Source: Fasciola hepatica (Eukaryota > Platyhelminthes > Trematoda > Plagiorchiida > Fasciolidae). Taken from it: DNA of 64,000 nucleotides. The stretch lies in assembly GCA_948099385.1 (NCBI GenBank), contig CANUEZ040000020.1, forward strand, positions 6,666,501 through 6,730,500, read 5' to 3'. Below are positions 34,328 to 46,300 of this stretch, one piece after another. Every line of letters starts with the position of its first letter. The first letter of the stretch is position 1. A program made the translations under genes and the position numbers. Under the pieces are notes generated by a model. That model saw only the letters and a program-made list of their open reading frames with translations. It was not told where the DNA came from and did no database searches.

Positions 34328-36465
34328 TTTTTTACCAACGCCTTAGGTGGGCCCAGTAGACCTCGCCCCCCGGCCTTGCCTGTCAACTACCAGAAGGCTA
34401 CGCAACCACCTTACTAGAACACGTTTCAGAAGCCTTTAGGTCTCATTTCAGCTCCAGCCCCAGTGCTTCTTCCACGATTGTGCATTCAGTGGTTCCAAAC
34501 TCCGTATTTCACCTACCTGCTGGAAAGCATTTAAATCTCCTTCATCGATGTATACATAACTCTGTGTCTTCTTGATCATTACAGTTCCATGGGTCCAGAC
34601 ACTATCTACCCTCGTGCTCTTTAGGAAGAGGCCGAGGTATCCTCCGTCCTCTACACTCTTCTCTTCCGTTAAAGTCCGGACACAAGTGTTTTCGCCAATA
34701 GCTGTAAGAAAGCAGTTACAACTCCTATTTTCAAAAAGGAAAGCCGTCATCGTCCAGGTAAATACGGACTAATTAGCCTCGCTGTCATGCCTTGCGAGAC
34801 CTTTGGAAACATCCCGAAAACTGCCATTCCAGATCTTCCTAAAGAGCTTGGGCTACTTGCCTCTTCCCAGCGAGGTTTTCTGCGGAACAGACGTTGCATC
34901 ACCAAAATGAAGACTGGGATGGACAGCCTAACACAAACACCTGCTGATGGACGGATATATCATGATATATTCACAGACTGTGCCAGGGATTTTGACAGAG
35001 TGCCCCATGGTTCCCTCCTGGTAAAGCTAAAAAGGTATGGAATTTTGGTTCAGCTACATTGGGTTATCCACAGATTCCTCACAGATCATAACTTTGCGGT
35101 TAGAATAGAGCCATCTTACTCCTCTTCACCCCGTCCTCCTTCGGATTGCATCAGGGATCGGTACTAAGCACTCTTCTTTTTCTTTTCTACATTGCTGAGT
35201 TACCTGATGCCATCCCCAACAACATAGGAATGTATGCGGACGGCGTGACAATATGGGGATCTGATCCAATATAAGAGCAGCCGATCATGGTTGCAGCAAA
35301 AAGCTGGCCTCCTAAATGAGGCCAGCCAATCATTGACGAACAGAGTGTCTCAGTGACATTGGGAAAACTTCCGACCACCCTTTCTGGATCAATAGCAGTA
35401 GTCCAGTGGGAAACGTAGACCAGCACGAACTACGAGGATTTCGGATTTGGTGAAACCTTTCTCTTCTCATCGAGTAAAAGCCGGCAAATCTGGTTTCTGA
35501 ATGCTCAGTACCATTAAGCTTCCTTCCCTCATGTATCAAAAGAAGATTCCCATCCTTTCTATGGAACCAACGTCCATCCCGAGCTAGAATATGGCAGCCA
35601 ACTGGTACACACCCATCCAATCAAGGGCCAGGACCTGCTGGAAAGAGTCCAGAGAAGGGCGACGAAGATGTTGCATGGCCTGCAAAATACCCCCTACCCA
35701 GCTCGTCTGACTGAACCGAGCGTTTATCATTTAGACGTAAGATGTATACAAGGGAATCTCTTCCTTACGCTTAGCTCATTCTCTGCGGATTCAACGGGTC
35801 AATTTTTTACACGTCCAAACCTGGAAGCTCAATCCGGGCATAATAAGAAACCGTTTATGTCCCATCCCCGCATATTTGTACGCAAAACTTCCTTCAACTG
35901 CAGGATTATATCTTTTGGAATAATCTTATACAGGAAATGATGAACGAGTCATCCAAAGCAGCCAATGAGGCTCATTTGGATGGTCACATATGGTTTGGTC
36001 CTGATCTACTCCCAAACCAATCTACATCTCTAATCAGTCGTGCTTTCGGGTTGTTTTTCTCTCCTCTCTCCTTGACATCAGCCCTAGAGAAAACAAAAGT
36101 AGGGGGAAATCAATCATAACGAACAAATAAATAAATAAAGAATAAATGAATTAAAAAGATAATAAATTATTCAAAAAGCCGAGTAAGGAAATGAATTAGT
36201 AACCGATACAATATAATAAAGAGACTAAATTGCACTTCTCTTTCTTTTCAAACTGCTGTTTCCCCTCCCATTCTCCAAGTTTTCTTCAATCTGTCTCTAT
36301 TCCGCCCAATGACAACCAAAATGAAAAACTGTTATATGCGCACATATAGAAACCAGTCACGAATACATGTCAATTTATTTGTTTTTCCTTTTTTCATCAG
36401 CAGCTTCTCGTTCTCACGCTTGTTTGCCATCAGATATCGTCCAGCTCCTTTGAGTTCTTTACCCC
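34328..36465 (+). mobile_element. 2,138-bp block present only in the right arm
   Basis: Left-arm bases 14,008 and 14,009 are adjacent, while the matching right-arm bases 36,466 and 34,327 are separated by this block. It starts TTTTTTACC and ends TTCTTTACCCC. I see no target duplication at the two ends. It contains a non-LTR reverse transcriptase remnant and AT-rich 3' sequence. Either it inserted into the right arm after duplication, or it was lost from (or never copied to) the left arm. Confidence 0.85.
34560..36120 (+). pseudogene. decayed non-LTR reverse transcriptase in the right-arm block
   Basis: Reads, in family order, GPDTIYPRAL (34,592), PIFKKESRHRPGKYGLIS (about 34,724), SQRGFLRNRRC (about 34,866), DFDRVPHGSLLVKLKRYGI (about 34,990) and FYIAELPD..MYADGVTIW (about 35,190). 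Then ELEYGSQLVH (about 35,588) and ERVQRRATKMLHGLQNTPY (about 35,643), and the tail RIISFGIILYR. So almost the whole reverse transcriptase is present, but with frame changes and stops, and the catalytic ADD reads ADG. The motif set is that of CR1/Jockey/RTE-type elements. The 3' end has an AAATAAATAAAT run (about 36,122-36,140), a likely tail. No endonuclease is seen, so the copy is 5'-truncated. Confidence 0.8.
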
Positions 36466-36639
36466 AACGAAAAGAAGAGTAATACAGGACCCCGGAATAT
36501 TTGGGATCCAGCCTCGTACCCTCGGATTACTTCAAAGCCTCAAGACTTCAAGGTCATTTTTGCGTGGCACCATTATGAATTGGCGGTGGTAAAAAAAGGC
36601 CCCTTTTACCACTTTTTCCGATATTTTTGACAACGATCA

Positions 36640-37645
36640 CATTAAATGTTGCCATACATTTCCGTTCCACAACCCTCAAACAGTATATTTCACTGAGAAC
36701 TGGATATCTTCTGGGTATCCTAACAGTCGACTGTACTGAGACATTTTGCCCTGTCTGTCAGTCCCACTTTTCGTACACACCGGGCCGTTGTATTGCAAAA
36801 TTCTCACCTAGCAAAGCTCCACGTCCTTCTCAAAAATTTACGTCTGAGAGACACCTGTGTCGTAGAGGTTTGCTTTGTTGCGATCAAGTGACCCGCTCTT
36901 TACATAGAACATTATTAGGTAGTAGATTACCCGTCAATTACTTCACCTTCTTTTACGCAGACTATGAGTCTCTACCACTGTCGTGGCTACGCACCAAACC
37001 TTTATCCGTCGCCCAGTTCCCATTTTCATGTTGACGCGTCATATTCCACCTTTCTGAGGGTAAACAATCTGCTCAACGGTAAAGCGCTTCTATCCAGCCA
37101 CTTATTTCACCACCACCCCGGCCAACCTCTCTTTGAAGATGGACCTCTCCATGGGTATCCAACTGACTCAGCCGATATTCGGTCGCTGAAAGTTATAAAT
37201 GTAATCCCCGACGGAATTTCCTCGTTCCGTGTCAGCAGTTTCACTCCTTCAAGTCGTCTGATTTCCAACCCACAGTCGTTTCATACACCGCAAAGAGCTA
37301 TTGCTGGTTAACTTCTCTCTTGAAGACTTCTCAAAATAAACAAAATTCCCTTCAATCCTGTTTGATTCTACAGCTGTACAGTCCTTCTCTTGCTTTATTT
37401 GTGTGTAGGTCTACTATATGCAACCAGCCCCACCTAGGCCTGACCAACCTGGCTAACCTACCTTGAGCTCAAATTTGCCGGGCTGTAAAGTAAAAGTAAC
37501 TGAAGTGCTTCCTACTATACTATATTGAGTGCATATTATTGCATCACCTTCTTGGGAATTCGGGTTCCGCTTCCACTTGTACCTTTTGGCCTTGCTTTGC
37601 AGCATGCCCCGGGGTCTTCCGAAAAAGAGAAATGTTATCAATATT
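36640..37645 (-). repeat. dispersed repeat R2, copy 2
   Basis: Homologous to 19,015-20,150 with the same landmarks. The segment up to 37,423 is shared with the left arm, but 37,424-37,645 is not, although it matches the continuation of R2 at about 19,925-20,145. This shows the arm boundary cuts an older repeat. Open frames of 135 and 115 codons on the plus strand here are unlikely to be genes, because the other R2 copy does not preserve them. Confidence 0.65.
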
Positions 37646-38796
37646 CTAAACAAAGCACGCGTGTTCACACACAAATATATCTTGGAACCTTGTGGCGCAA
37701 AGGTACCTGCGTACGTCAGCCAAGGTTCAAGCGAACAACAACGGATTACTCGTGATTACCATTAGCAGTTGGCAGGAGTTGTATGAAAGACAGTCAACTT
37801 TCTCGAATTCATTTTGAGCACACGAAGCTGACTACCTAAATGATGCTCAAAGGCGAGACCATAGTGCAAAAGAACACCATCGCGTTGGGAAGGTGGGGCG
37901 AGGCGGCCGGCAGCAATTCACTATACCAATCCATTCCGTGAATTTCTTCAGCCAGTATATGTAGTCGTTTAGATATAACGGAATTTGAGAGCAGCATTTT
38001 GAACCGGCTGTATCTGGTCCGGGTGCCACACTTTATAAACCGAATTATGGATTACTAATGAAACTTTATATATATATATTGTCCACACGTTTACATACTA
38101 CTTACTATCAATATGAGCGCTTGCACATGCAGCCTCATTATTCGTTGGGTTAGCAGTGACCCAGACACGAATAACTATGAGAAATCACAGTTGTGATTCA
38201 TTTGTGAGCTCTTCAATGAAGAGTATCCATTCACACTCCAGACGATTCAAATTAGATTCTAGTCAATATATACATATATATGCACTTATCGGTTCTACAT
38301 TACGAGCCCATGGCTCCCATGCGCGTACTGGTCGTCTGACCCATAATTTTATGCGATACGTAAGTCGAGAACTAGGCCGGTATTCCGGATCAGATGTCAA
38401 ACTGCCATTGTGCATTGCAAGGGCTGATCCCGGGACTGTATGAGTTCACTAGATGTGTTCAATATTATAGTTATATACGTGACAATAAACTCTAATTTAG
38501 GGACAGAAATGTGACAGTAATAAGAGTGGGCCTCGTGATGAGGTAAGGCCATCACTAGAATCATCCCTGCTGGCACATGTTGCACAAGGTCACATACAAA
38601 CATATAAACATATATTCGCCGAGCTCTGCGAAGGTATCTGCATTTCTTTACACGTACCTCCGATTCACTTTACGATCCGGTAAGGAATGTCCCTTAGCAA
38701 TAATTCTACATTGTACGGTATACGATCAACGTCACATATCCACGAACTTCAAGATACTCATGTATCACGGTTCGAGTAACCTGTAACTATAATCTA
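37646..38796. other. no recognised gene
   Basis: Short AT repeats at about 38,068-38,080 and 38,268-38,282. Otherwise no supported feature on either strand. Confidence 0.4.
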
Positions 38797-39302
38797 ACAA
38801 AGATGCCCCCAATAAGGTAGAAATCATTGAGGGGCCACTGGAAGAGCCGGTGCCACAGAAAGCAACCTGGCAAGCATGCCTGCCCAGACCGCGTCAGATG
38901 GTAATATTACCGAAACTAACCCCAATGACCCACATCCTTGAGCCCACGGTTCCCCGTGGCCTCCATTACCTAACAGCAGCTAGTCAGCTTCCTGATTCAG
39001 TGTCGTCGAAAATCCTGCTGTGGCTGCAGAATGGAAAAACAACAGTTTTTTCAACATTGCAGATTGTCTAAGCATCACAATGTTTAAGCTCACTTGCCTC
39101 CTAGCAGCGGGTATGGCCTAACTTCCATGTCACGGCAGGACACTAATAAAAAAGTCACAAAAGCAAGCTCGTCCCCTTCTATTCATATTTTATGATGAAA
39201 AACGTGTCAGAGAATTATTGAATAAACGGCTCACAGTCGAGTGTGCTCCACAATTTAGGTCAATCAAGAAGCAAGTCGACAGAAAGCCACTGCAAAGAGA
39301 AG
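38797..39302 (+). repeat. left arm of second inverted duplication (IR2-L)
   Basis: 506 bp that pair with 40,223-40,728 (x pairs with 79,525-x), with only about two mismatches noticed near the outer end. Spacer 39,303-40,222. The 180-codon frame 39,218-39,760 spans the inner arm boundary and is probably accidental. Confidence 0.95.
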
Positions 39303-39583
39303 CGACAAGATCTGCTGCTAGAAGTTTCACCAAACTGGCATTAAAATCAAGAAGTCACGCCCTTTCCCGAAGCACTTTATCAGGGATCGAAAAGCTCCGT
39401 CACCGTTCTCTTCCTAGAAGACCCACGAGACCCGTCGATGTCAATGAATCTCTCTCCACCACCCTACAACTATCCCCGCCAAAAAGACGACATAAATCAA
39501 CAACACATACAGGCTCATCCCAAGAAGGTCCATACATTGTGCCTCCAGCTCCTGGAAACCGTCCTCGGGGACACCAGTTCCCC

Positions 39584-40222
39584 CTTCTGATGGCTCGGAA
39601 TGATCCGCTGGCAATGCCAGCAAAATATCTGGCCCCAAAGTTCCGGCTGAAAGTTCGTTACTTGCCCGTCCTCCCTCGCTTCCACATCGGCCATTCTGTC
39701 CATGATCAAATGCAGGCTGGTGGTGAGCTCCTGGACTATTTGGTCTCCATAGCTACGTGACAAGAACAAAATCACCCACGAAAGACCCGCCAGTGAGGGG
39801 AGCGGTCCGATCCACCGCTTTGGCCGGTGCACTTTGAGCGTGCAGGAAGTTTACAACGATGTGCCGGCGCAGCTTGTTCGGCGGATCGTATCTCTCGTAA
39901 CGAAAAACAGTTTTCAGGTTCGGTGTCTAGAGCGTGGTCAGCCCCGCCTGTCAGGACAGGTCCCGGAGAAAAACGCTATTCATATATCCGAAGTACTGCA
40001 GGTGTGCCGCTATCTTCTCCAGTTACCACCAATTTTCCATCGTGCTGGCTTCCATCTTCGTCATCGTAAATTACCGCCCCTTGCACCCGGCAAAATTTGC
40101 TTTCGGTAGAGCATAACCATTGCTTATTCAGGATCCCTTTACCATCCTCTGCTCGTCGTTCACCGTCCTTCTTGTCGAGGATTCGCGTCAAGCTGCTCAC
40201 CTGTCCCAGTCGCAAACTTAAC
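39584..40222 (-). repeat. dispersed repeat R1, copy 2
   Basis: Homologous to 18,345-18,965. Its last shared bases (CAAACTTAACC) end at 40,222, exactly where the right arm of IR2 begins, while copy 1 continues with unrelated bases. Shares the minus-strand protein reading TPNLKTVF and AKAVDRTAP-type segment with copy 1. Confidence 0.65.
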
Positions 40223-40728
40223 CTTCTCTTTGCAGTGGCTTTCTGTCGACTTGCTTCTTGATTGACCTAAATTGTGGAGCACACTCGACTGTGAGCCGTT
40301 TATTCAATAATTCTCTGACACGTTTTTCATCATAAAATATGAATAGAAGGGGACGAGCTTGCTTTTGTGACTTTTTTATTAGTGTCCTGCCGTGACATGG
40401 AAGTTAGGCCATACCCGCTGCTAGGAGGCAAGTGAGCTTAAACATTGTGATGCTTAGACAATCTGCAATGTTGAAAAAACTGTTGTTTTTCCATTCTGCA
40501 GCCACAGCAGGATTTTCGACGACACTGAATCAGGAAGCTGACTAGCTGCTGTTAGGTAATGGAGGCCACGGGGAACCGTGGGCTCAAGGATGTGGGTCAT
40601 TGGGGTTAGTTTCGGTAATATTACCATCTGACGCGGTCTGGGCAGGCATGCTTGCCAGGTTGCTTTCTGTGGCACCGGCTCTTCCAGTGGCCCCTCAATG
40701 ATTTCGACCTCATTGGGGGCATCTTTGT
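40223..40728 (-). repeat. right arm of second inverted duplication (IR2-R)
   Basis: Reverse complement of 38,797-39,302. The minus-strand frame in it continues 43 codons beyond the outer boundary (to 40,858), whereas the left arm's outer side changes to unrelated sequence. This suggests the right arm is the source, with less certainty than for the larger duplication. Confidence 0.95.
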
Positions 40729-40858
40729 ATTCCGATTGTTTGATTTCCTGAGTTAGAGTAGAGCAAAATTCTACGGTTGAGATCGTTGGCTCGTTGATAT
40801 TGCCCTTTCTCCTTCCAGAAAGTTGATGGCAGGCTGCATGATCAATGATAATGAACAC
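40454..40858 (-). CDS. unidentified open frame, 134 codons
   Basis: Starts at Met 40,858 and stops at 40,454. It contains Pro-rich and basic stretches (for example PQKATWQACLPRPRQMVILP) and no Cys/His cluster, membrane segment or signal peptide. The C-terminal 91 codons lie in the right arm of IR2 and recur in the left arm as a truncated frame. I do not recognise it. It could be the remnant of an element or simply an accidental frame. Confidence 0.2.
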   Translation of the reverse strand: MFIIIDHAACHQLSGRRKGNINEPTISTVEFCSTLTQEIKQSEYKDAPNEVEIIEGPLEEPVPQKATWQACLPRPRQMVILPKLTPMTHILEPTVPRGLHYLTAASQLPDSVSSKILLWLQNGKTTVFSTLQIV

Positions 40859-43370
40859 CGAATAGGCAACCCAGGGGCAGGTACTTGTATCAATTGCTGT
40901 CTGTCTATGTAGCTAAATCAGGGTCGCTCACAAAATTATAAGAAGGTATTAATTTGGAAGTAGGGAAGATCTCCCAGATATGGCAATGATGGGAATCTGT
41001 TAAATGAGTTTCAGATGAAGAATTTCTAGAATAACAAATGTTAAAAATTAGCAGAATCTACAAGAGAACTCGCCTTGGCGTAGCTCAACCTTGATGGCAT
41101 CTGTAGCCATGTGTGACACAGGAATGATATGCTCACCTCAAGAAGTTAGGCATTTCCGGTATTAGCTTTGACTCTTTATATTGGTAGTTAGTATGACATC
41201 CCTATCAGGAGTTCATATTACTGATGTACATTCCCGCTTGGTGGTATCTACTGTTGGGTTGCTCGTACTTATCCCATATATATACGTGTATATATACCGA
41301 CGTCAGCAACCCGTCTAAAAGCCGTCGATCACCAAAAGAAAACTGAATATAGCATGGCTGTAAATAGATATATTAACACCTACATACGTATTGATCCCAC
41401 GCACTTTCCATGGTTCTTTTTTATTCTCTGGCAATTACTTCAGTCCGCAATACCCCGGTGATACTTTAAACGTCAATGTAACTGCTTCTTTAGATGCAGC
41501 GAGGTTCCCATTCCCACTCACCACACACATGAGTTAAATGGTGTAGCACGGCGTACAGTGGGGTACGAAGGCGGTAAACTTCACCTGCAATTGGGCAGCT
41601 GTACCACCTGTTATATACTGGCAACTGCGCCAGTCCAGCTATGTTGTCCACAAACTTAGACACAGTGCTTAGCTAACGGAACATCTAGGGGCCAATTCTA
41701 CCGGAGAGACAGTGCAACCACTGGGGTTTCATAGTGGTCATGATCAAAAAGAACTCAATGGCATCCACTTCGCAAATGGTGCACTTCACAATCCGTTACA
41801 AAAGTAACCAAGCCCTTCGAATCGATTCTGTCATTCGTCACGCTACAATGGCTCCTTGTTGCGCAAGTCAAAAGAGACTCACCAACCATGGTTCCCAACG
41901 AACGGTAATGAATGCATTTGAAGGAAGAAACATCCATCGTTATTATCCACAAATCAATTCCCCCCGGGGCCTTTTGCCATCCTCTTATTCATGGTAGTCC
42001 ACCAACAGGCCGGAGGTTGCTCGCACTTAGTTCTTCTCCAAGTGCATTGCAAATGTGCCGAAGGCACACAGGAACTTTCATTGGTGGACTCTTATTCCGG
42101 CTGCTTCCATGGTCCGTGATAATTGCAAACGTGAAAACTCGACTCAGTAGTGAAAACCTTAGCTGAAATCTTCCATACTTCGGCACCATTGGCTTGACCC
42201 CGACTGAATCATCCACGAAATCACGGAGAACGATACAGAGGGATCGTACAGGCCACATTCGAACAATGAGCTCAAGTGCTCGAGCATCAATCCAAATATG
42301 ACAGTCGCACTAGTCATAAGTTACGGGAGGGTGGACTGATGAATGGAAGGACACTTACCAAAGTTTGATCAAAGCAAACACTTTTACCTAATATTCAATA
42401 ACCTCAAGGCCATGAGTGTTAACAAAACCCTCATACAGTTGAGGTTTTTATCAGCCACATGGGGATTAGCGAAAATCCATCGGTGCGTAGGTACTGCTTC
42501 ACCCAAAATAAGGTGGGAACAGTCCGAACTACTGCTCGAGGCCACATCCATTTCCGTTTACTTAGCTAGGGAATTGTCTTCGCTGGGGCCAATTTTGTGT
42601 CCAAAGAACTGTGGTATAGGCCACCTTACTTGATTTTCAACGCTGATATTTTTCTTTTTCCCTGGAGAGAGCTACTCTGCAAGGTATCTCGTGAGGCGGA
42701 AAAAGAGAGAAAACGATGTGCTTTTTCTCTGACACTTGGTTCGCCCAGCATACTACGTGACTCCCTACCCAAAAGCTCGTATACTGTTGATTCCAGTTCC
42801 TCCGCTTTTCTGTATTCACGACTTTCTCCCCGAGCTCAGTCAAAAGGGGTGTCACTATATTTGAAAAGCAATTTGCTCCGAGTAGAAGCTTTGAATATCT
42901 TCTTTGCAGTTCCAGACTATGCTCCATTGTCTCTCTCTCTCTGAGATCAGATCCGATGTGACCATAGGACTGGCGGAAAACGCCAATGACTGTCCAGTTT
43001 CTTGCAACCACCAGTCCTCGGGTCTCCGGCGCTTCGACTTCCTGGGATCCTCCGTTTTTCAGCAGCTGGGGGCACGACACTTTTTGATGGCCACTCGGGA
43101 AAGCAGCAAAGAGTGGCATTTCAATAGGGTGGGCCTCGGAAGCCGGCAGGTTCACCGTTCAAACACCAGTCAAGACCTTCAACCATCAGCCTTTATAAAA
43201 TAACTAGGAAAAAAAAGCGATGTCAAGAAGTATCTGGGAGAGGTACTTAGATAAACTGGGGACGACTGAAAAAGGGAAGGAAGGGCAAAAAGTGGAGGAA
43301 AACAAGAAGGAAGAAAAGGAATGCTGAATCGGACTGAATGCCGTAACTAGGCCCAAGTTGGCGGCCCAAG
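40859..43370. other. no recognised gene
   Basis: Frames of up to 172 codons (42,637-43,155 minus) show no family pattern. A short (TC)n run sits at about 42,929-42,944 and a purine-rich tract (AGGAAGG-type) at 43,260-43,330, close to the 3' end of the next minus-strand element. Confidence 0.4.
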
Positions 43371-43374
43371 GTGT

Positions 43375-46300
43375 CCAGGAAGGCAGGTGCCCACTCGGTT
43401 TACAGATAGTTCCTGAAAGCCGCCACAGAGTGCGCTTCTACTACAGCCCGGGGAAGTTTACTGAGTTCGTTGATAATCCTACAAACAAACGGCTGGACTC
43501 TGATGGTTTTATTACCCCTCAGATTGATTAGTTGCATCTTTATCCAAGAGGATCGGGGACTCCGCAGCGGGTAAGCAACGGTTTGTTCGTGGCTGTCGAC
43601 CCATTTAGTTAATTATTCCTTCGATCAATTCCCCCCGTGCGGTCCTGCATTTCAGCCAGAAAAACCTCATCCGTGCCGGCCTGTCCTCGTACTGCAGCCC
43701 CCGCAGCCCCGAACCTCCCGCGGAGAGAGGTTGTCCCACACTACCTGCGAAGCCCAGGCCTGAATTACATACCCCAAGAGCGGCCGGACAAGGGCTGCAT
43801 GCAGTACCACTAGCATCCTAGTTTTTGTGGATGTGAGCGTTCTGCATGCCAGCGCATGGTTCTATTTACCTCCTTCGCAGTCTGAGGACATTGTGCCGGG
43901 GTTTGAAGTCACTTGAAACAACCGTGACCAAGTCTCTGAGCTCTCATTTCTAGACCAGTGGTTCAGGGTTCTACGAGGTTAAATACAGCATGCGGCTGGT
44001 TTCCTGGGCAATCAGGGGTGGGCTTTTGGCTGGATTCAGAGGAAATCCCATGCCCCAGACCGCTGGTGGAGAATGATTAGGTCTATCTGAACCGGGTTTT
44101 GTTCAGGGCAACCCAGAGCCTCCACATCAACTTCAAAAGCAGAGCAGGACAACCATATAGCTAGCCCTAGGTCGTTCAGGCAGGTCAAAATCAACACGTG
44201 ACCCAGCACTGATTCCTGCGGGATTCCACAAGGTGCGGTCTCCACCATGGGCTCAGTGTCCCCAAGGTTAACGTGCAGTTGGCGGTCAGCCAGGTAATCT
44301 TTCAACCATCCCCTGAGCCTTGCAGCCACCTTCATCCCCCTAATATGTGTAGGAGCCACCTGTGGTCTGAAGCTTTGCGGAGGTCCAGATAGCATACCCT
44401 AACCCTCCCTCCCTGGTCAGATATCTTGGATGCCTCGTGAAAAAGGCGCGGCAAGTAGCCAAAGCAGGATTTGCCCTTCACGGAGCCGAGCTGTTCAGCA
44501 ACAGTTGGGTTGTTTTCCCTCAGCTGATTTACGAAAGCATTTTTGGTTATTTTTTCATTATTTCTAGCACCACTGGCGGCAGGCTAACAGGCTGGTAGTT
44601 TGCCACCTCATCCCTTGAACCTACCTCGTGATATGGCGCGACCTTTGCAGCTTGCTATTCACTCGATAGCCCGGCCTCCTTGAGAGGTTTTGCTGAACAG
44701 TTTGGCTGAGAGCCTTGTTAGTGCCCTATCCAGCGACCTGCAAATTGCTGGGTGGATTCTTTCTTGCCCCGGAGCTTTCCCCGGGCCAGCGGCTTCTGAT
44801 GCCCACCGTTCATCCCCTGGCAATATTTTCTTTCCCTCCATTTGAGCCATCCTTGGCAATCTCAGGTTCGGTGGCCGTCTTCCCTCATCGATCCCGTGGA
44901 CCTCCTCGAACTGTTTCCGGAGAATGTCTGTCTTATGTTCATTGTTATGAACCTAGTTCCCCCTCCCACTCCCAAACTTCCAACTTTTACTTGCACCTTC
45001 TTCTCGGCTCGGACGTTAGTTATCAAAGCCTTTGGTGCTTCTTCGTCGCCCTGGCAGTGTCGATTTTGTATGTCAGCTAGCATCCCAGCCGTCGTTCGCA
45101 GAACAACTTTTCTATTCTCCGGTACTCCAGCAACCATGTTCGCCCCGTGTTTTTTTGATATCCTCCCCATGCTGACCGTATCCTCCTCCGTTCCCGCGTT
45201 GTGCTGCCTTTCCGCCAAGGTGGTTGTCCTCGTCTACGAACTCCGCGCATTGGGACTACCGCTTTGGTTACTTTTATTGCTTAACCACGTTTCATTCACC
45301 TGTCCTGCATGGTGCCAGGCCAAAGAAGCTTCCGTTGACAGAAGTCCATCCACACGCATGCCCCTGACGTTTCTTCGCTGCTAGTTTGGTGGTTTTGCCC
45401 TCTCATCCAGGAGGTTGAACCCGATGATCCTAGTGTCACTTTATCCAAGCCAAGAATTTGTTCTCACCTCGCTTGCATCTGTGGCGAGCTCAGAGATAGC
45501 AAGTTCCAGTAGCCCCGGGGTTAGACCCCCCATCGAGTGGCCTGGTGTAGGTGATGCTTCGGGTCCTTGTCCTCCATTTGGTCTGACAGGTATTGTCAAA
45601 ATGACCTCGTCGGTGCCAAGATCGGGTGCCGTTCAATCCCAGAGGAGCTGGAGCCTTGAATCTCAAGTGTGGCTGTGCATTCCTGGTTTCCGACACTAGA
45701 TACTCCGGCAGACCTTCGTTCTCCTCAGGAGTCGAAGAGGGACTCCGTTGAAAGCACTCCCGCGCCGTCCCTTTTGGCCGAAATGCACTCAGCGCTGAGA
45801 CCACCTGTATATCAGCTGAAAAATACTGAAAGCCTTCCTCTTGATTTACGTACTCTTCTCTTAGCGCCAGGGCTCCTCCTTTTCTTTCATTCCCATTATC
45901 CGCCCGCTGCACAAAGAGCCCAGCTGGGCAGGCTGGAATCACTCCTCTCCTTCCCTCAGCCACGACTCCGTGATGGCCATGCAGTCCGTAATCCTAGATT
46001 CCACTGTCAGTTCCCCGTTTATCTCCAGCACTTCATGCATTACTGTGCGTCACCGATAAGCCCCATTTGTCTTGCAACTTGCAGTATTGTGACACCTCAT
46101 TTTCGCACCCGAGCCTAACTTTCAGGAGCTATTGCCGTCTTCTGCCATATACTGGATTCCTTGCTGTGGTAAAGTAGTAGTCCTACCAGCCACCATATTC
46201 CATGGGGCTATTAACACCACTAGGCTACTGTGGTTCCGCTGGTCTCTATGCCTCGTTGTTGGCGTAAAGCCTATTACTGGGGCTGCAAAGCCTCCCTCCA

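Larger units (their letters stand above)
30924..37423 (+). repeat. right arm of large inverted duplication (IR1-R)
   Basis: Reverse-complement counterpart of 13,051-17,412, 6,500 bp because it holds 2,138 additional bases (34,328-36,465). The inner end (30,924) lies in the middle of a non-LTR reading frame that continues on both sides. The outer end (37,423) lies inside R2, which continues to about 37,640. The arm is therefore seamless with its surroundings and looks like the original. Between about 31.2 and 34.3 kb it contains frames of 60-131 codons (for example 31,933-32,190 and 32,440-32,835 plus) with no motif I recognise. Confidence 0.95.

Noticed and set aside
13051..37423. The large inverted repeat as terminal repeats of one giant DNA transposon (Maverick/Polinton-like)
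   Set aside because: Both boundaries cut through other recognisable elements, the outer flanks show no target duplication, and the spacer has no polymerase, integrase or capsid genes of that type.
39218..39760. 180-codon plus-strand open frame
   Set aside because: It spans the inner boundary of an inverted-duplication arm and runs antisense to the R1 coding reading, so it is probably accidental.
42637..43155. 172-codon minus-strand open frame
   Set aside because: No recognisable motif, and no neighbour or repeat copy supports it.
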